DNA of 64,000 nt, from NCBI RefSeq assembly GCF_001428525.1, contig NZ_LMHW01000010.1:1071853-1135852 (forward strand), given 5' to 3'. Origin of the DNA: Flavobacterium sp. Root186 (GTDB lineage Bacteria > Bacteroidota > Bacteroidia > Flavobacteriales > Flavobacteriaceae). The stretch's first letter is position 1, and the number at the start of each line of letters is the position of its first letter. Under the pieces are notes generated by a model that was not told where the DNA came from, did not search any database, and saw only the letters and a list, made by a program, of their open reading frames with translations. This document shows positions 1 through 8,786 of the stretch, one piece after another. The position numbers and the translations under genes are program-made.

Positions 1-342
1 TCCCATTCTGGCACTCCATTTTTCTGTGAAATTGTATTGTGCCCAGGCTTCAAAAACAGCAACTCCATTTTTATCTGCTGTAGCTGCCGGAACAACATCA
101 CCCCAGGTTCTGGTATTTTGCAGCGTCAATTTTACAATTAGATCTTCTTGTTTATAATTAAAATTTAAACGAGAGCGCTGTGAAATTTGCGACGTACCTT
201 CCTGTGCTTCTTGCAGAAGTTGTTTATATCCGTTTCGGTATTCAAAACGAGGCCTTATTTGTAAATTTACATCTAATTCTTGTGCTTGCAGGGCTACGCC
301 AGTACCAAAAAGCAAAAGAGCAATTAATTTTATTTTTTTCAT
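1..342 (-). CDS. Outer-membrane porin-like protein, alginate-export type (3' end cut by window edge)
   Basis: This reading frame runs off the left edge, so only the first 114 residues are seen. It starts at an ATG at 342 and opens with a clear signal peptide (MKKIKLIALLLFGTGVALQAQ). The mature part has short alternating beta-strand segments such as DVNLQIRPRFEYRNGY and RSRLNFNYKQEDLIVKLTLQN, which resemble the N-terminus of alginate-export-family beta-barrels of Bacteroidota. It follows the narK-like gene on the same strand after an 79-bp gap, so it could be the outer-membrane pore for nitrate or nitrite uptake. That role is inferred from context. The barrel itself is not visible, so the family call is moderate. 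Confidence 0.6.
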   Translation of the reverse strand, partial: MKKIKLIALLLFGTGVALQAQELDVNLQIRPRFEYRNGYKQLLQEAQEGTSQISQRSRLNFNYKQEDLIVKLTLQNTRTWGDVVPAATADKNGVAVFEAWAQYNFTEKWSARMG

Positions 343-421
343 AAAACGGGTAATTTTTTGATGGCGTAAAAATATAAGAAAATTAAGTCTTTGCTAATGA
401 TAAAAATCATTATTTTGAAAT

Positions 422-1921
422 TTAATTGGTTACAGGTACAAGTTGTTGTTTTTCAATTGTTTTTATTGGTGCAGGTTGTTTTTTGCTGACACTTTTGGTA
501 ATGGCATAATGCATCCAGACCAAACATCCGGTTGAAAAAAGCAGTATAAAAATCCATGAACTTGACCAGATTCCGGTTGCAGTTAATAAATATCCGAAGA
601 TAATTGGGCCAAAGAAACCACCCAAACCACCAATCATTCCTACCATTCCGCCCACAACACCAACTTCATTTGGAAAATATTCAGGAATATGTTTGTAAAC
701 AGCTGCTTTTCCAATTCCCCACGAAATTCCGATTAGAATTACCAAAGCTAAGAAAACCCACATATTGGCATCAAATTTAATAACGGTAATTCCTTTAGCC
801 AAAAGCTCTTTTTTCTTTACACTTTGATTTTCTGCGACAACAACTTGCTGCCATGATGTTGAAGTTGGAAAAATAGTATTTTCGGCATTATTTTCTTTTT
901 TCTGTACGACAGGAAAATCTGTTTCACCAATCTTAATTTTATCATTTGTAACAGCGGTAATAGTTCCTTTTTTGGTTGCCAAAACTCCAGGGCCAGTAGT
1001 TGTAATTTCCATTTTCGGAATAGCTAATAAAGCACTTAAAATTACTGATGAACCTAAAACCCAATACATCACTTTTCTTGCACCAAATTTATCTGATAAA
1101 TAACCTCCAAACGCTCTGATTACACCAGAAGGAAGACTGAACATAGTGGCAAACAAGCCGCCCATAACCAAGCTGGTTTGGTAAACGTTCATAAAGTTTG
1201 GTAATAACCATTGTGAATAGGCTACAAAACATCCAAAAACTAAAAAATAATATGCTCCGAAACGCCAAACTCTTGCAGATTTTAAAGGAACCAGCATTTG
1301 AGAAACGGTTTTAGTATTGTTTTCTGGTTTTTTATTTTGAGTGAAAATCAAAAAAGCGATCCCAATTACAACTAAAGAAACAGCATAAATAACAGGAAGT
1401 ATTTTCCAGCCGTTTTGCGGATCATTAATTGAAAAATGATTTAATAGGGAAGGAGCTAAAAACGTTGTAATAGCTGCGCCGGCATTTCCCATTCCAAAAA
1501 TTCCCAGAGCACGACCCTGCCATTCTTTTGGGTACCAAATTGAGGTATAACCAATTCCGACTGCAAAACTAGTACCCACCATTCCGAAGAAGAAACTAAG
1601 TAAGGCAAACATAAAAAAACTGTCAGCATAGGGAAGGAGAAACAATGGAATTGAGCTGAGAAGCAGTAAAAGTGAAAAAACATATTTTCCTCCAAATTTA
1701 TCTGTCAGGATTCCAATAGGAAGACGCATAATAGAACCTGTTAGGATTGGAATACCAAGAAGCCATCCCACCTGAACAACGCTCCAGTGGAAAATTCCGT
1801 TATCGACTAAAAAGGTTACTAAAACCCCGTTTAAGGTCCAGCAGGCAAAACACACAGTAAAAGCTAATGTGTTCAAAAATAAAATTTTATGTGATTGCGA
1901 TAATGAGTTTGTATTTTTCAT
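422..1921 (-). CDS. narK: NarK-type nitrate/nitrite MFS transporter
   Basis: This is a 499-residue major facilitator protein with about twelve hydrophobic segments. The two nitrate-signature glycine motifs of the NarK/NasA family are visible: FGMGNAGAA at about residues 142-150 and GMIGGLGGFFGP at about 428-439. It should move nitrate or nitrite across the inner membrane and feed the nirBD nitrite reductase nearby. Unlike textbook NarK it carries a polar insertion of about 80 residues (roughly 303-385, rich in K, E, T and N) between two membrane segments. The ATG at 1921 begins a normal short cytoplasmic N-terminus. It lies downstream of the response regulator, separated by a hairpin and a TACGTA pair. 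Confidence 0.9.
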   Translation of the reverse strand: MKNTNSLSQSHKILFLNTLAFTVCFACWTLNGVLVTFLVDNGIFHWSVVQVGWLLGIPILTGSIMRLPIGILTDKFGGKYVFSLLLLLSSIPLFLLPYADSFFMFALLSFFFGMVGTSFAVGIGYTSIWYPKEWQGRALGIFGMGNAGAAITTFLAPSLLNHFSINDPQNGWKILPVIYAVSLVVIGIAFLIFTQNKKPENNTKTVSQMLVPLKSARVWRFGAYYFLVFGCFVAYSQWLLPNFMNVYQTSLVMGGLFATMFSLPSGVIRAFGGYLSDKFGARKVMYWVLGSSVILSALLAIPKMEITTTGPGVLATKKGTITAVTNDKIKIGETDFPVVQKKENNAENTIFPTSTSWQQVVVAENQSVKKKELLAKGITVIKFDANMWVFLALVILIGISWGIGKAAVYKHIPEYFPNEVGVVGGMVGMIGGLGGFFGPIIFGYLLTATGIWSSSWIFILLFSTGCLVWMHYAITKSVSKKQPAPIKTIEKQQLVPVTN

Positions 1922-1965
1922 AGCACTTATATTTTTTTTGTAAAAATAAGTACTATAACTTAGTT

Positions 1966-1989
1966 AAAAACTGCGAAAACGCAGTTTTT
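1966..1989 (-). terminator. Hairpin after the response-regulator gene
   Basis: A perfect 10-bp stem (AAAAACTGCG, loop of four bases, CGCAGTTTTT) lies 33 bp past the stop of the minus-strand response regulator. Read leftward, the stem ends in a T run, which fits a Rho-independent terminator. It also lies inside the narK leader, so it could act as an attenuator for narK. Confidence 0.55.
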
Positions 1990-1999
1990 GAAAAATAAT

Positions 2000-2015
2000 T
2001 ACGTAATTATACGTA
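2000..2015. promoter_or_regulatory. Paired TACGTA operator candidate upstream of narK
   Basis: Two TACGTA palindromes at 2000-2005 and 2010-2015 are exactly 10 bp apart, one helical turn. The same hexamer recurs in the other gaps of the nitrate block. The position, 80-95 bp before the narK start, suits a regulator site. The binding protein is unknown; the neighbouring NarL-type regulator is the obvious candidate. Confidence 0.45.
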
Positions 2016-2021
2016 GTTTTT

Positions 2022-2681
2022 TTATAGTAATGAATACTCAGTTGCTTTATTCGAAAGTTCCATTAAGTTTTTAACTTTCAGTTTCTTCATTAGGTTAAAA
2101 CGATGTACTTCCGCAGTTCGTTTACTGATATCAAGGGCTTCGGCAATTTCTTTATTTCCTTTTCCGGATAATAAGAGTGTAAGGATTTCTTTTTCTCTTT
2201 TTGTAATCATCATTTCTTCGCCTAAGTTTTGTTTAGGTTCAAATGATGTCGAAGAGTTTGTTAACTGACCGATTAAAATAGATGAAATATCGCCGCTAAA
2301 ATATTTTCCGCCCGCAGCAACTGTATGTAAAGCTTTTAAGAATTCTTCTTTACTTGAACCTTTTAATAAATAACCGTCGGCGCCGGCTTTTATGGATTTC
2401 AATACGTATTCTTCCGATTCGTGCATTGAAAGCATGATGATTTTTACGTTATTATTTTCACCTCTAAGTTTTTCTACTACCTCGATACCGGTTAAATTTG
2501 GCATACGAATATCTACTATAAGTAAATCGGGTTTGTTTTCTGCTACGACCTCAAGTGCGTCTGCACCATCAATTGCTTCGCCTACAACCTCAATGTTTGC
2601 TTCGTTTTCCAAAAGAGATTTGATCCCGTCTCTAACAAAAACATGGTCGTCTGCCAGGACTACACGAATGATATTACTCAT
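2022..2681 (-). CDS. NarL/FixJ-type two-component response regulator
   Basis: The 219-residue protein has a receiver domain (about 5-120) with the acidic pair D11-D12, the phosphoacceptor D57 in LLIVDIRMPN, and a conserved K in LLKGSS. A LuxR-type helix-turn-helix follows (about 155-210), with KREKEILTLLLSGKGNKEIA and SKRTAEVHR. It should be phosphorylated by the histidine kinase encoded just upstream (2960-4771) and control the surrounding nitrate/nitrite genes. Two TACGTA palindromes sit in its own promoter region, which would fit autoregulation. The pairing with the kinase rests on adjacency and matching families (HisKA_3 kinase with NarL regulator). Confidence 0.9.
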   Translation of the reverse strand: MSNIIRVVLADDHVFVRDGIKSLLENEANIEVVGEAIDGADALEVVAENKPDLLIVDIRMPNLTGIEVVEKLRGENNNVKIIMLSMHESEEYVLKSIKAGADGYLLKGSSKEEFLKALHTVAAGGKYFSGDISSILIGQLTNSSTSFEPKQNLGEEMMITKREKEILTLLLSGKGNKEIAEALDISKRTAEVHRFNLMKKLKVKNLMELSNKATEYSLL

Positions 2682-2709
2682 AGTTTACTTAATTTTGATT
2701 CTGAATTTT

Positions 2710-2748
2710 TACGTATATTCATCTATAAAGAAGACGCTAATATACGTA
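2710..2748. promoter_or_regulatory. Two TACGTA sites upstream of the response regulator
   Basis: TACGTA occurs at 2710-2715 and 2743-2748, 33 bp apart (about three helical turns), 29-67 bp before the start codon at 2681. They match the hexamer found upstream of narK, DUF4202 and nirB. Confidence 0.4.
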
Positions 2749-2812
2749 ATTTTTTAGATTTTAATTTCTAACATTAAAATTTCTAATGTTAGAAATTCCA
2801 AATTACACAATT

Positions 2813-2895
2813 GTCAGGCTCAGCGAAGCCCACGCAAGCAGATCAGTAAAGATTGGGGATTTACTTTACGAGGCTTCGACTTCGCTCAGCCTGAC
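2813..2895. repeat. Inverted repeat between kinase and response-regulator genes
   Basis: The arms GTCAGGCTCAGCGAAG (2813-2828) and CTTCGCTCAGCCTGAC (2880-2895) are complementary with one mismatch. This is the dispersed flavobacterial palindrome type. It lies in the gap past the kinase stop and may limit read-through into the response regulator gene. The next bases (about 2910-2955) are a low-complexity AAATTATCAAATTGTC repeat. Confidence 0.6.
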
Positions 2896-2959
2896 AAACG
2901 AAAAATTAGACATTTATGTAAATTATCAAATTGTCAAATTATCAAATTGCCACATTATC

Positions 2960-4771
2960 TCATTTAAGAATCGGAATATTAAAAGTAATTCTCGTTCCTT
3001 CTCCTGGAATTGAGTTGATGAAAACACGACCGTTGATGTATTGAATTCTTTCTTTCATAAACAATAATCCCATTCCGGATTCGCTGTTTCGTTTTTTGTC
3101 TACTGAATTGATGTCGAAGCCTTTTCCGTTATCATCGACAATAATGCTTAAAAGCGTTTCGCTATGTGAAAGCCCTACAATTATATGCGTTGAGTCGGCG
3201 TATTTTATGGCGTTGTTGATGGCTTCCTGAGTTAAGCGATAAATATTGATTTCGATTAGGGAATCTAAACGCTGGTCGAAATCGGTTTTGTTGTAGAAAA
3301 GGATTTCTTTTCCGGTTAATTTTGAAAGTTCCTGCGTCAATTTTGCCAGAGAAGAAACGATTCCGTGATCGCTTAATTCCGGAGGCATTAAGTTGAAAGT
3401 TGCCGTGCGAACACCTTTTATAATGTCTAGAGAAAGCTTCTTTAAATATTCGATTTTTTGTTCCGATTTTTCTCTGTCATCTAAATTAATGCTTTCTAAA
3501 CTAAACTTTAAACCTGTCAGCATTTGGCCGATACCGTCGTGAATTTCTTTGGCGATTCGGTTTTGTTCGTTTTCTTGATTTTCGACAATTTTGCTTGAAA
3601 TAATCTTTTGCTGATTGATTTTTTCGGTAATATTTTCAAGATTCAAACGTTCAACTTCTCGCTGCGCTTTTTTACGTTCTGTAATGTTGAAACAAACAAT
3701 TAAAAGTTCTAATTCATCTTTTTTAATTGTTACGGGAACCATTGATAAATCGAGCCAAATGTTTTTTTCGTCTCTGTTTAGAATTTTGATTTCGCCCTGC
3801 CAGCCGCTTCTTTGTTTTTCGAAAATAAGGCGGTCAATATTGATTTGCTCTTTTTCATCAATAGTTAAAACTTCAGAGAATTTTTTGTTGGATGAAAATT
3901 TGGTATAATTTAAAAGTTTGGCAAATTTTTCTCCAATATGAATAATCGAACCATCAGGTGCTATTCGGCAATAGAGTAAAGTGTTCTCCATTGCGTAATT
4001 GAGCGATTTTAATTCTTTAACTGAATTTTCTTTGATTTCGCTGATGATTTCGGTATCGTACGCCAGTTTTAAAGCTTTCTTTTCAGAAGCTAAAAGCCTT
4101 ATAATTAACCTTTCTATTTTTTTATTTGTAGGTTTAAAAATGAAGAAGAATTCTAAGAGAAGTACCAATAGTGTAAAACCAAAAATCCAATATTCGATTT
4201 TGCGTTGTTCTGTGACTTTTTCGTGTGCTTCGAGATCGTATTGTGTTACAATCTGATTCATTTTTGTAAGGAAAGAACCTTCGTTTTTTAAAATTATCTC
4301 TACAAACTTTTCATTTTCTGCAGATTGTTTTTTCTGTTTTAAATTCAATAAAAACGAATCGGTTGTTTTAGCAATTTTGTTGAAAATCGGATTGATTTCA
4401 AGATATAATTTATGTAGTGTTTCTGATTTTTCTTTTGGAAAAGCCAAGCTGTCGCTGCCGTTTTCGAGTGCGTTTTGGTTTTTTTTCCAAAGAGATAAAA
4501 CATCTTGTAAATGTGAGATTTGTTTATCAGAAGCGGTATCAGAAACGTAATGCAAAATCAGAACTTCTTTTACGATTTTCTGGCTCAACATTCTTTGCTT
4601 TCCCGAAAAGTTGATGATTTTAGAATCGCTTAACTGCTGATTCAGATTGTATTGAACTAAAACCTGACTGATGATTATGGTTAAGGCAATAGTAAGAAGT
4701 GCAAAAAAATACAAACGGCGTAAATTTTTGAATGTGATTTTATCTGCAGCTTCCTGATTGCTTTTTTTCAT
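2960..4771 (-). CDS. Membrane sensor histidine kinase with PilJ/NarX-like sensor, PAS and HisKA_3 domains
   Basis: The 603-residue protein has a transmembrane helix at about 18-40, a periplasmic four-helix segment starting with the GKQRMLSQ motif (57-64) shared by PilJ and NarX-type nitrate sensors, and a second helix at about 193-213. A PAS domain follows (about 262-365). The HisKA_3 dimerisation box has EIHDGIGQML with phosphoacceptor H411. The ATPase domain shows N-box QEAINNAIKYA, DDNGKGF (546-552) and GMGL (566-569). It probably senses nitrate or nitrite and phosphorylates the adjacent NarL-type regulator. The ligand is inferred from the sensor fold and the gene neighbourhood. Confidence 0.88.
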   Translation of the reverse strand: MKKSNQEAADKITFKNLRRLYFFALLTIALTIIISQVLVQYNLNQQLSDSKIINFSGKQRMLSQKIVKEVLILHYVSDTASDKQISHLQDVLSLWKKNQNALENGSDSLAFPKEKSETLHKLYLEINPIFNKIAKTTDSFLLNLKQKKQSAENEKFVEIILKNEGSFLTKMNQIVTQYDLEAHEKVTEQRKIEYWIFGFTLLVLLLEFFFIFKPTNKKIERLIIRLLASEKKALKLAYDTEIISEIKENSVKELKSLNYAMENTLLYCRIAPDGSIIHIGEKFAKLLNYTKFSSNKKFSEVLTIDEKEQINIDRLIFEKQRSGWQGEIKILNRDEKNIWLDLSMVPVTIKKDELELLIVCFNITERKKAQREVERLNLENITEKINQQKIISSKIVENQENEQNRIAKEIHDGIGQMLTGLKFSLESINLDDREKSEQKIEYLKKLSLDIIKGVRTATFNLMPPELSDHGIVSSLAKLTQELSKLTGKEILFYNKTDFDQRLDSLIEINIYRLTQEAINNAIKYADSTHIIVGLSHSETLLSIIVDDNGKGFDINSVDKKRNSESGMGLLFMKERIQYINGRVFINSIPGEGTRITFNIPILK

Positions 4772-4838
4772 TCGAAGATAATATTTGTCTTTCTATAGGA
4801 AAATGGAATTCGCTTTAGGCTCATTTCATATAATCAGT

Positions 4839-5423
4839 TTACAATCCTAAAGAAGCTTTTATAAGATTCAGGTTTTCTTCAGAATAATTGATTTTTAAGG
4901 CTTCCTGATGTCCTTTTTCAGACATTTTATCCCAGGTTTTTTTGATGATGTTTTTTAGTTTTTCTTCATCGTGTTTGTGAACAAAAGGCTCTAAATAATA
5001 TTCTAGAAAGACGAGGCAAATAACGTCTTCAAGTAATTGAGTTTCGTGGTCTTTTTTAAGTAATTTTTTCTCTATTAAAAAGGAAACGCGATCCATAAAA
5101 GTCTGATCGTAACCTGCTTTTTGCAGAATTTCGGCAGTAGTTTTAGCATGAAATTTTTTCAATTCTTCTCTCCATTTCAAATAACCTACACGATCTATTG
5201 GGTACGATTCGCGGGCAACTTTCCATCGGCAGATGTGCTGTGCTTTTGAAGCAATCTGAATTTCTTCTGAAGCATTAGGTTCAAATTGCATCAGTCTTTC
5301 GTACATCCTGTCCGAATACAATAATTCTTTTGGATATTCTTTGTTTTGGTCGGTTTCGATGTTTGGATCCTGAGCATTTTCGGCATCAATCCATTCGCTT
5401 GCTTTTTGAAAAGGTGTAGTCAT
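4839..5423 (-). CDS. DUF4202 family protein
   Basis: This 194-residue soluble protein matches the DUF4202 family, beginning MTTPFQKASEWIDAENAQDPN and containing the helical segments QHICRWKVARESYP, FHAKTTAEILQKAGYD and DVICLVFLEYYLEPF. The spread of His and Asp residues (QHICRW, FHAK, ED near 132, HKHD) recalls HD-type all-helical folds, but no catalytic role is established. It lies between the sensor kinase and nirD, and a TACGTA site stands 29 bp before its start. A link to nitrite or ammonia metabolism is inferred only from position. Confidence 0.75.
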   Translation of the reverse strand: MTTPFQKASEWIDAENAQDPNIETDQNKEYPKELLYSDRMYERLMQFEPNASEEIQIASKAQHICRWKVARESYPIDRVGYLKWREELKKFHAKTTAEILQKAGYDQTFMDRVSFLIEKKLLKKDHETQLLEDVICLVFLEYYLEPFVHKHDEEKLKNIIKKTWDKMSEKGHQEALKINYSEENLNLIKASLGL

Positions 5424-5445
5424 TTTTTGGTTTGATAATAGATTT

Positions 5446-5457
5446 CAAAGATACGTA
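5446..5457 (-). promoter_or_regulatory. Promoter -7 box overlapped by TACGTA, upstream of DUF4202
   Basis: On the minus strand TATCTTTG (5453 down to 5446) fits the Bacteroidota -7 consensus TAnnTTTG about 23 bp before the start codon at 5423. TACGTA at 5452-5457 overlaps it by two bases, so a bound regulator would be expected to block this promoter. Confidence 0.4.
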
Positions 5458-5567
5458 AATTAGTAGAAAAGTCGAAAGTCGAAAGGTGAAAGTGAGATGA
5501 AAGAAGCAAGAAGCGAGATGATAAAAGTTTTTCAAATCTTGTTTCTTGTTTCTTGCCTCTTAAAAGT

Positions 5568-5945
5568 CTAATCTACAAATCCAACGAAAACTTCGTCTTC
5601 AATAACCTTAATTGGATAGGTTGCAATTTTTAAATCATCGCCATTTAAGTTAGAGCCATCGACTAACGAAAAGGTTTTTTTATGCATAGGACAGGCAATT
5701 TTCGGAATATCATCAGTAGATCCTGTCATTCCCCTTGAAAGAACCATTTCCATTTTGTGCGGACATGCGTTTTGGCAGGCATACCATTCGTTACGGCGTG
5801 TAAAATTAAAAATTGCAATCTGTTTGTTTTTGTATTTAATGCAGCCGCCGCGATTGGTCGGGAAATCTTCAACTTTGCCTGCTTTAAACCAAATTGTTGC
5901 ATCGCTTGGATGGACTGTTTCGTATTGATTTAAGATTTCTTCCAT
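5568..5945 (-). CDS. nirD: Nitrite reductase [NAD(P)H] small subunit, Rieske-type
   Basis: The 125-residue protein is the NirD partner of the assimilatory nitrite reductase. It has a Rieske-like fold and retains both ligand pairs of a [2Fe-2S] cluster, C61-P-H63 and C85-P-M-H88, with the usual loop between them. Many NirD proteins have lost these ligands, so this one may carry a real cluster. It lies downstream of nirB on the same strand but 273 bp away, and that gap holds two inverted repeats. It ends 144 bp before DUF4202. The ATG at 5945 gives a full-length family member. Confidence 0.9.
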   Translation of the reverse strand: MEEILNQYETVHPSDATIWFKAGKVEDFPTNRGGCIKYKNKQIAIFNFTRRNEWYACQNACPHKMEMVLSRGMTGSTDDIPKIACPMHKKTFSLVDGSNLNGDDLKIATYPIKVIEDEVFVGFVD

Positions 5946-5976
5946 TGTAATTTTGTTTTGATTTCCTGTTTCTTAG

Positions 5977-6025
5977 CCCTCTTTTTACAATCAAGAGAGT
6001 TTTGATGGCGCAGTAAAAAAGAGGG
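5977..6025. repeat. Hairpin repeat in the nirB-nirD gap
   Basis: CCCTCTTTTTAC at 5977-5988 is complementary, apart from one extra A, to GTAAAAAAGAGGG at 6013-6025, and the similarity extends outward to TCTTAG/TAAGA. The hairpin sits between nirB and nirD and could stabilise or end part of the transcript. Confidence 0.5.
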
Positions 6026-6088
6026 TAAGAAGGACAGCAAACGTTATTGATATTTTTTTGTTTTTTTGGAGCTTATTTTTATTTTTTG

Positions 6089-6205
6089 AAACACATAGAG
6101 ACATAGACTTAAAATTGAAAAAAGAATTGTCAAAAGAAAATCATTTCTAAACTAGAGAAGTGAAAAACGTTTTTGTTGTTGCAAAATCTATGTCTCTATG
6201 TGTTT
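6089..6205. repeat. MITE-like inverted-repeat element, copy 1
   Basis: A perfect 19-bp terminal inverted repeat, AAACACATAGAGACATAGA at 6089-6107 and its complement at 6187-6205, bounds a 79-bp AT-rich core with no coding potential. A related element with nearly the same ends is at 16067-16241. The element lies inside the nirB-nirD gap, 14 bp past the nirB stop. Confidence 0.65.
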
Positions 6206-6218
6206 TGTATATTTTAAT

Positions 6219-8732
6219 TTATGACCAGGCTTTTGGCGCTTTTTGATCTCTTAACGGAACAAAAACTGCATTTTCGTCTTTCTCGTCTGAGTTTACAAAA
6301 TGATTAAAACGTTTTAATAATCTTGGTTTTTCCAGAACTTGTTTCCATTCGCATTCGAAAGTATTAACCAAAGTCTGCATTTCGGCTTCAAGCGTTTCGC
6401 AGATTCCTAAACTGTCTTCGATTATTACTTGTTTTAAGTACTCTAAACCGCCGTCTAATTTTTCTAACCAGGTTGAAGTTCTTATCAGCGGGCCAGCAGT
6501 ACGGATGTAATACATTAAGAATCGATCCATGTATTTGATAACGGTTTCTTTGTCGATTTTTTCGGCTAATAAAACAGCGTGTTTTGGATTCGCGCCGCCA
6601 TTTCCGGCGATGTATAAATTCCATCCGCCTTCCACAGCGATTAATCCGAAATCTTTTCCTCGGGCTTCGGCGCATTCGCGAATGCAGGCCGAAACACCAC
6701 CTTTTAGTTTGTGCGGAGAACGTATTCCTTTATATCTGTTTTCCAGTTCGATGGCAAATCCGGCGCTGTCGTCCATTCCGTAACGGCACCAAGCGTTTCC
6801 AACACAGCTTTTTACGGCACGAAGCGATTTTCCGTAGGCGTGACCGCTTTCAAAACCATTGTCGATTAAGATTTTCCAGATTTTAGGCAGATCACTTAAA
6901 TGTGCCCCAAATAAATCAACTCTTTGTGCTCCGGTAATTTTAGTATATAAATCGAATTGTTTTGCCACTTCGCCAATAACGATTAATTTCTCAGCAGTAA
7001 TTTCACCTCCGGCAACTCTTGGAACTACAGAATAAGTTCCGTTTCGTTGAATATTAGCCAAAAATCTATCATTTGTATCTTGAGTCGTAACGTGTTTGTT
7101 TGCCGTATCGTTATAAATACTGGAGAAAATTGAAGCAACAACAGGTTTGCAAACTTCGCAGCCGTCGCCTTTTCCGTGATGATCCAGAACATCATAAAAG
7201 TTTTCATATTTATTGATTTTCACTAAGTCGAATAATTCCTGACGAGTGTAGCTAAAATGTTCGCAAATCACTTCTTTAACTTCTTTTCCAAGTGATTTTT
7301 GAGTGGCTTTAACCAAATCTGAAACCATTGGTTTACAGCCGCCGCAGCCAGAAGTTGCTTTGGTATGTTTTACAACATCAGAAAAACTAGAACAGGTTTC
7401 ATCTAAAAGTGAACAGCAGATGGCGCCTTTGGTAACATTTTCGCAAGAACAGATTACGGCTGTATCCGGTAAATCCATTACGCTTCCTAAACTAGAACCT
7501 TCAGAACCGTCGCGAGAGCCTAAAATCAAATCTTCCGGGTTTTTAGGCAATGCCATTGCATTGTTGTAAATCTGGAAAAGCGAATTGTAATCGCTTGCAT
7601 CTCCAACTAAAATTCCGCCTAACAGCGTTTTAGAATCTTTGGTAACATTGATTCTTTTGTAAACGCCGCTTAATTTATTCTCATAAATAATGGCTGTTAC
7701 GTTATCATTTTCGATAAAAGGATCACCAAAACTCGCAACTTCAACACCAATTAATTTTAATTGTGTTGACATATCGATGGTTTCTCTCATGGTTTTAGAA
7801 CCATTTAAGATTTGCTCGGCAGCAACATCGGCCATTTCGTAACCTGGAGCAACAAGTCCGTAAATGTTTTGATTGTAAAGTGCCGCTTCGCCAATAGCAT
7901 AAATAGAAGGATCTGATGTCTGCATTTGATTGTTTACCACAATTCCGCCTCTTAAACCCACTTCAAGTCCTGAAACTCGAGCTAATTCATCGCGAGGTTT
8001 AATTCCGGCAGATATAACCAACATGTCTACTTTTAACAATTCGTCGTCAGCAAACATCATTCCCGTTATGCTTTCTTTTCCATCAATATATTGCGTTGCT
8101 TTGTTAAGATGAATGCCAATATTTAATTCTTCAATTTTAGCTTGCAGCATATCGCTTGCACCTTTATCTAATTGTCTCGGCATTAAGCGTGGAGCAAATT
8201 CTACAACATGCGGATTCAATCCTAAATCTCTAACTGCTTTTGCAGCTTCAAGACCTAATAAGCCTCCGCCTAGTACAGCCGCTTCGGTTGCGCCTTTTTG
8301 TTTTATTTTTTTAGCATAAGCCATAATAGCGTCTAAGTCTTCTATGGTTCTGTATACAAAAACACCTTCCTTTTCAACTCCGTCAATTGGCGGAACAAAT
8401 GCTGATGAACCTGTTGCTAAAACTAAGTAATCGTACGTATGTGTTTTTTCTAAATGTGTATGTATTGTTTTTTCAGTACGATTTATATCCGTAATTAATT
8501 CAGATGTATTTAGAATAATATTGTTTTCAGCGTACCATTCACTAGTTGACAATGATAAGTCATCTGCGGTTTTTCCTCCAAAGTATTCACTTAAATGAAC
8601 GCGGTCATAAGCACGTCTTGGTTCTTCACCAAAAACGGTAATCTGATACTTTTCCTGTCCTGATTTTGCGATGAACTTTTCACAAAACTTATAACCAACC
8701 ATGCCGTTTCCAACTACTATTACTCTAATCAT
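6219..8732 (-). CDS. nirB: Nitrite reductase [NAD(P)H] large subunit
   Basis: The 837-residue protein reduces nitrite to ammonium with NAD(P)H in the cytoplasm. An N-terminal FAD/NAD(P)H module has GNGMVG (8-13) and a second nucleotide site GGGLLG (155-160). Two BFD-like [2Fe-2S] segments follow: C428-x-C430 with C463-x2-C466, and a second stretch with C525-x2-C528. The C-terminal siroheme/[4Fe-4S] half has the full ligand set C643-x5-C649 and C683-x3-C687. Length and order match the family. The gene is the first of the block as transcribed and its promoter region holds three TACGTA sites. Confidence 0.96.
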   Translation of the reverse strand: MIRVIVVGNGMVGYKFCEKFIAKSGQEKYQITVFGEEPRRAYDRVHLSEYFGGKTADDLSLSTSEWYAENNIILNTSELITDINRTEKTIHTHLEKTHTYDYLVLATGSSAFVPPIDGVEKEGVFVYRTIEDLDAIMAYAKKIKQKGATEAAVLGGGLLGLEAAKAVRDLGLNPHVVEFAPRLMPRQLDKGASDMLQAKIEELNIGIHLNKATQYIDGKESITGMMFADDELLKVDMLVISAGIKPRDELARVSGLEVGLRGGIVVNNQMQTSDPSIYAIGEAALYNQNIYGLVAPGYEMADVAAEQILNGSKTMRETIDMSTQLKLIGVEVASFGDPFIENDNVTAIIYENKLSGVYKRINVTKDSKTLLGGILVGDASDYNSLFQIYNNAMALPKNPEDLILGSRDGSEGSSLGSVMDLPDTAVICSCENVTKGAICCSLLDETCSSFSDVVKHTKATSGCGGCKPMVSDLVKATQKSLGKEVKEVICEHFSYTRQELFDLVKINKYENFYDVLDHHGKGDGCEVCKPVVASIFSSIYNDTANKHVTTQDTNDRFLANIQRNGTYSVVPRVAGGEITAEKLIVIGEVAKQFDLYTKITGAQRVDLFGAHLSDLPKIWKILIDNGFESGHAYGKSLRAVKSCVGNAWCRYGMDDSAGFAIELENRYKGIRSPHKLKGGVSACIRECAEARGKDFGLIAVEGGWNLYIAGNGGANPKHAVLLAEKIDKETVIKYMDRFLMYYIRTAGPLIRTSTWLEKLDGGLEYLKQVIIEDSLGICETLEAEMQTLVNTFECEWKQVLEKPRLLKRFNHFVNSDEKDENAVFVPLRDQKAPKAWS

Positions 8733-8758
8733 GATTCCTTTAATTAAGTATTACTACG

Positions 8759-8766
8759 CAAATATA
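8759..8766 (-). promoter_or_regulatory. nirB promoter -7 box
   Basis: TATATTTG on the minus strand matches TAnnTTTG and lies 27 bp before the nirB ATG. No good -33 TTTG is present. A TACGTA site (8787-8792) occupies that position, as expected for an activator-dependent promoter. Confidence 0.55.
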
Positions 8767-8786
8767 AGTATTAATACTTATAAATA

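Noticed and set aside
2910..2955. Low-complexity AAATTATCAAATTGTC repeat as a regulatory array
   Set aside because: The units are irregular and typical of AT-rich intergenic DNA; no spacing rule was found.
2786..3013. A 75-residue plus-strand frame
   Set aside because: It spans the inverted repeat at 2813-2895, a low-complexity repeat and the end of the kinase gene, with no protein-like pattern.
8766..8779. AAGTATTAATACTT palindrome as a second nirB operator
   Set aside because: It lies inside an AT-rich run next to the -7 box and is found only once, so it could be chance.
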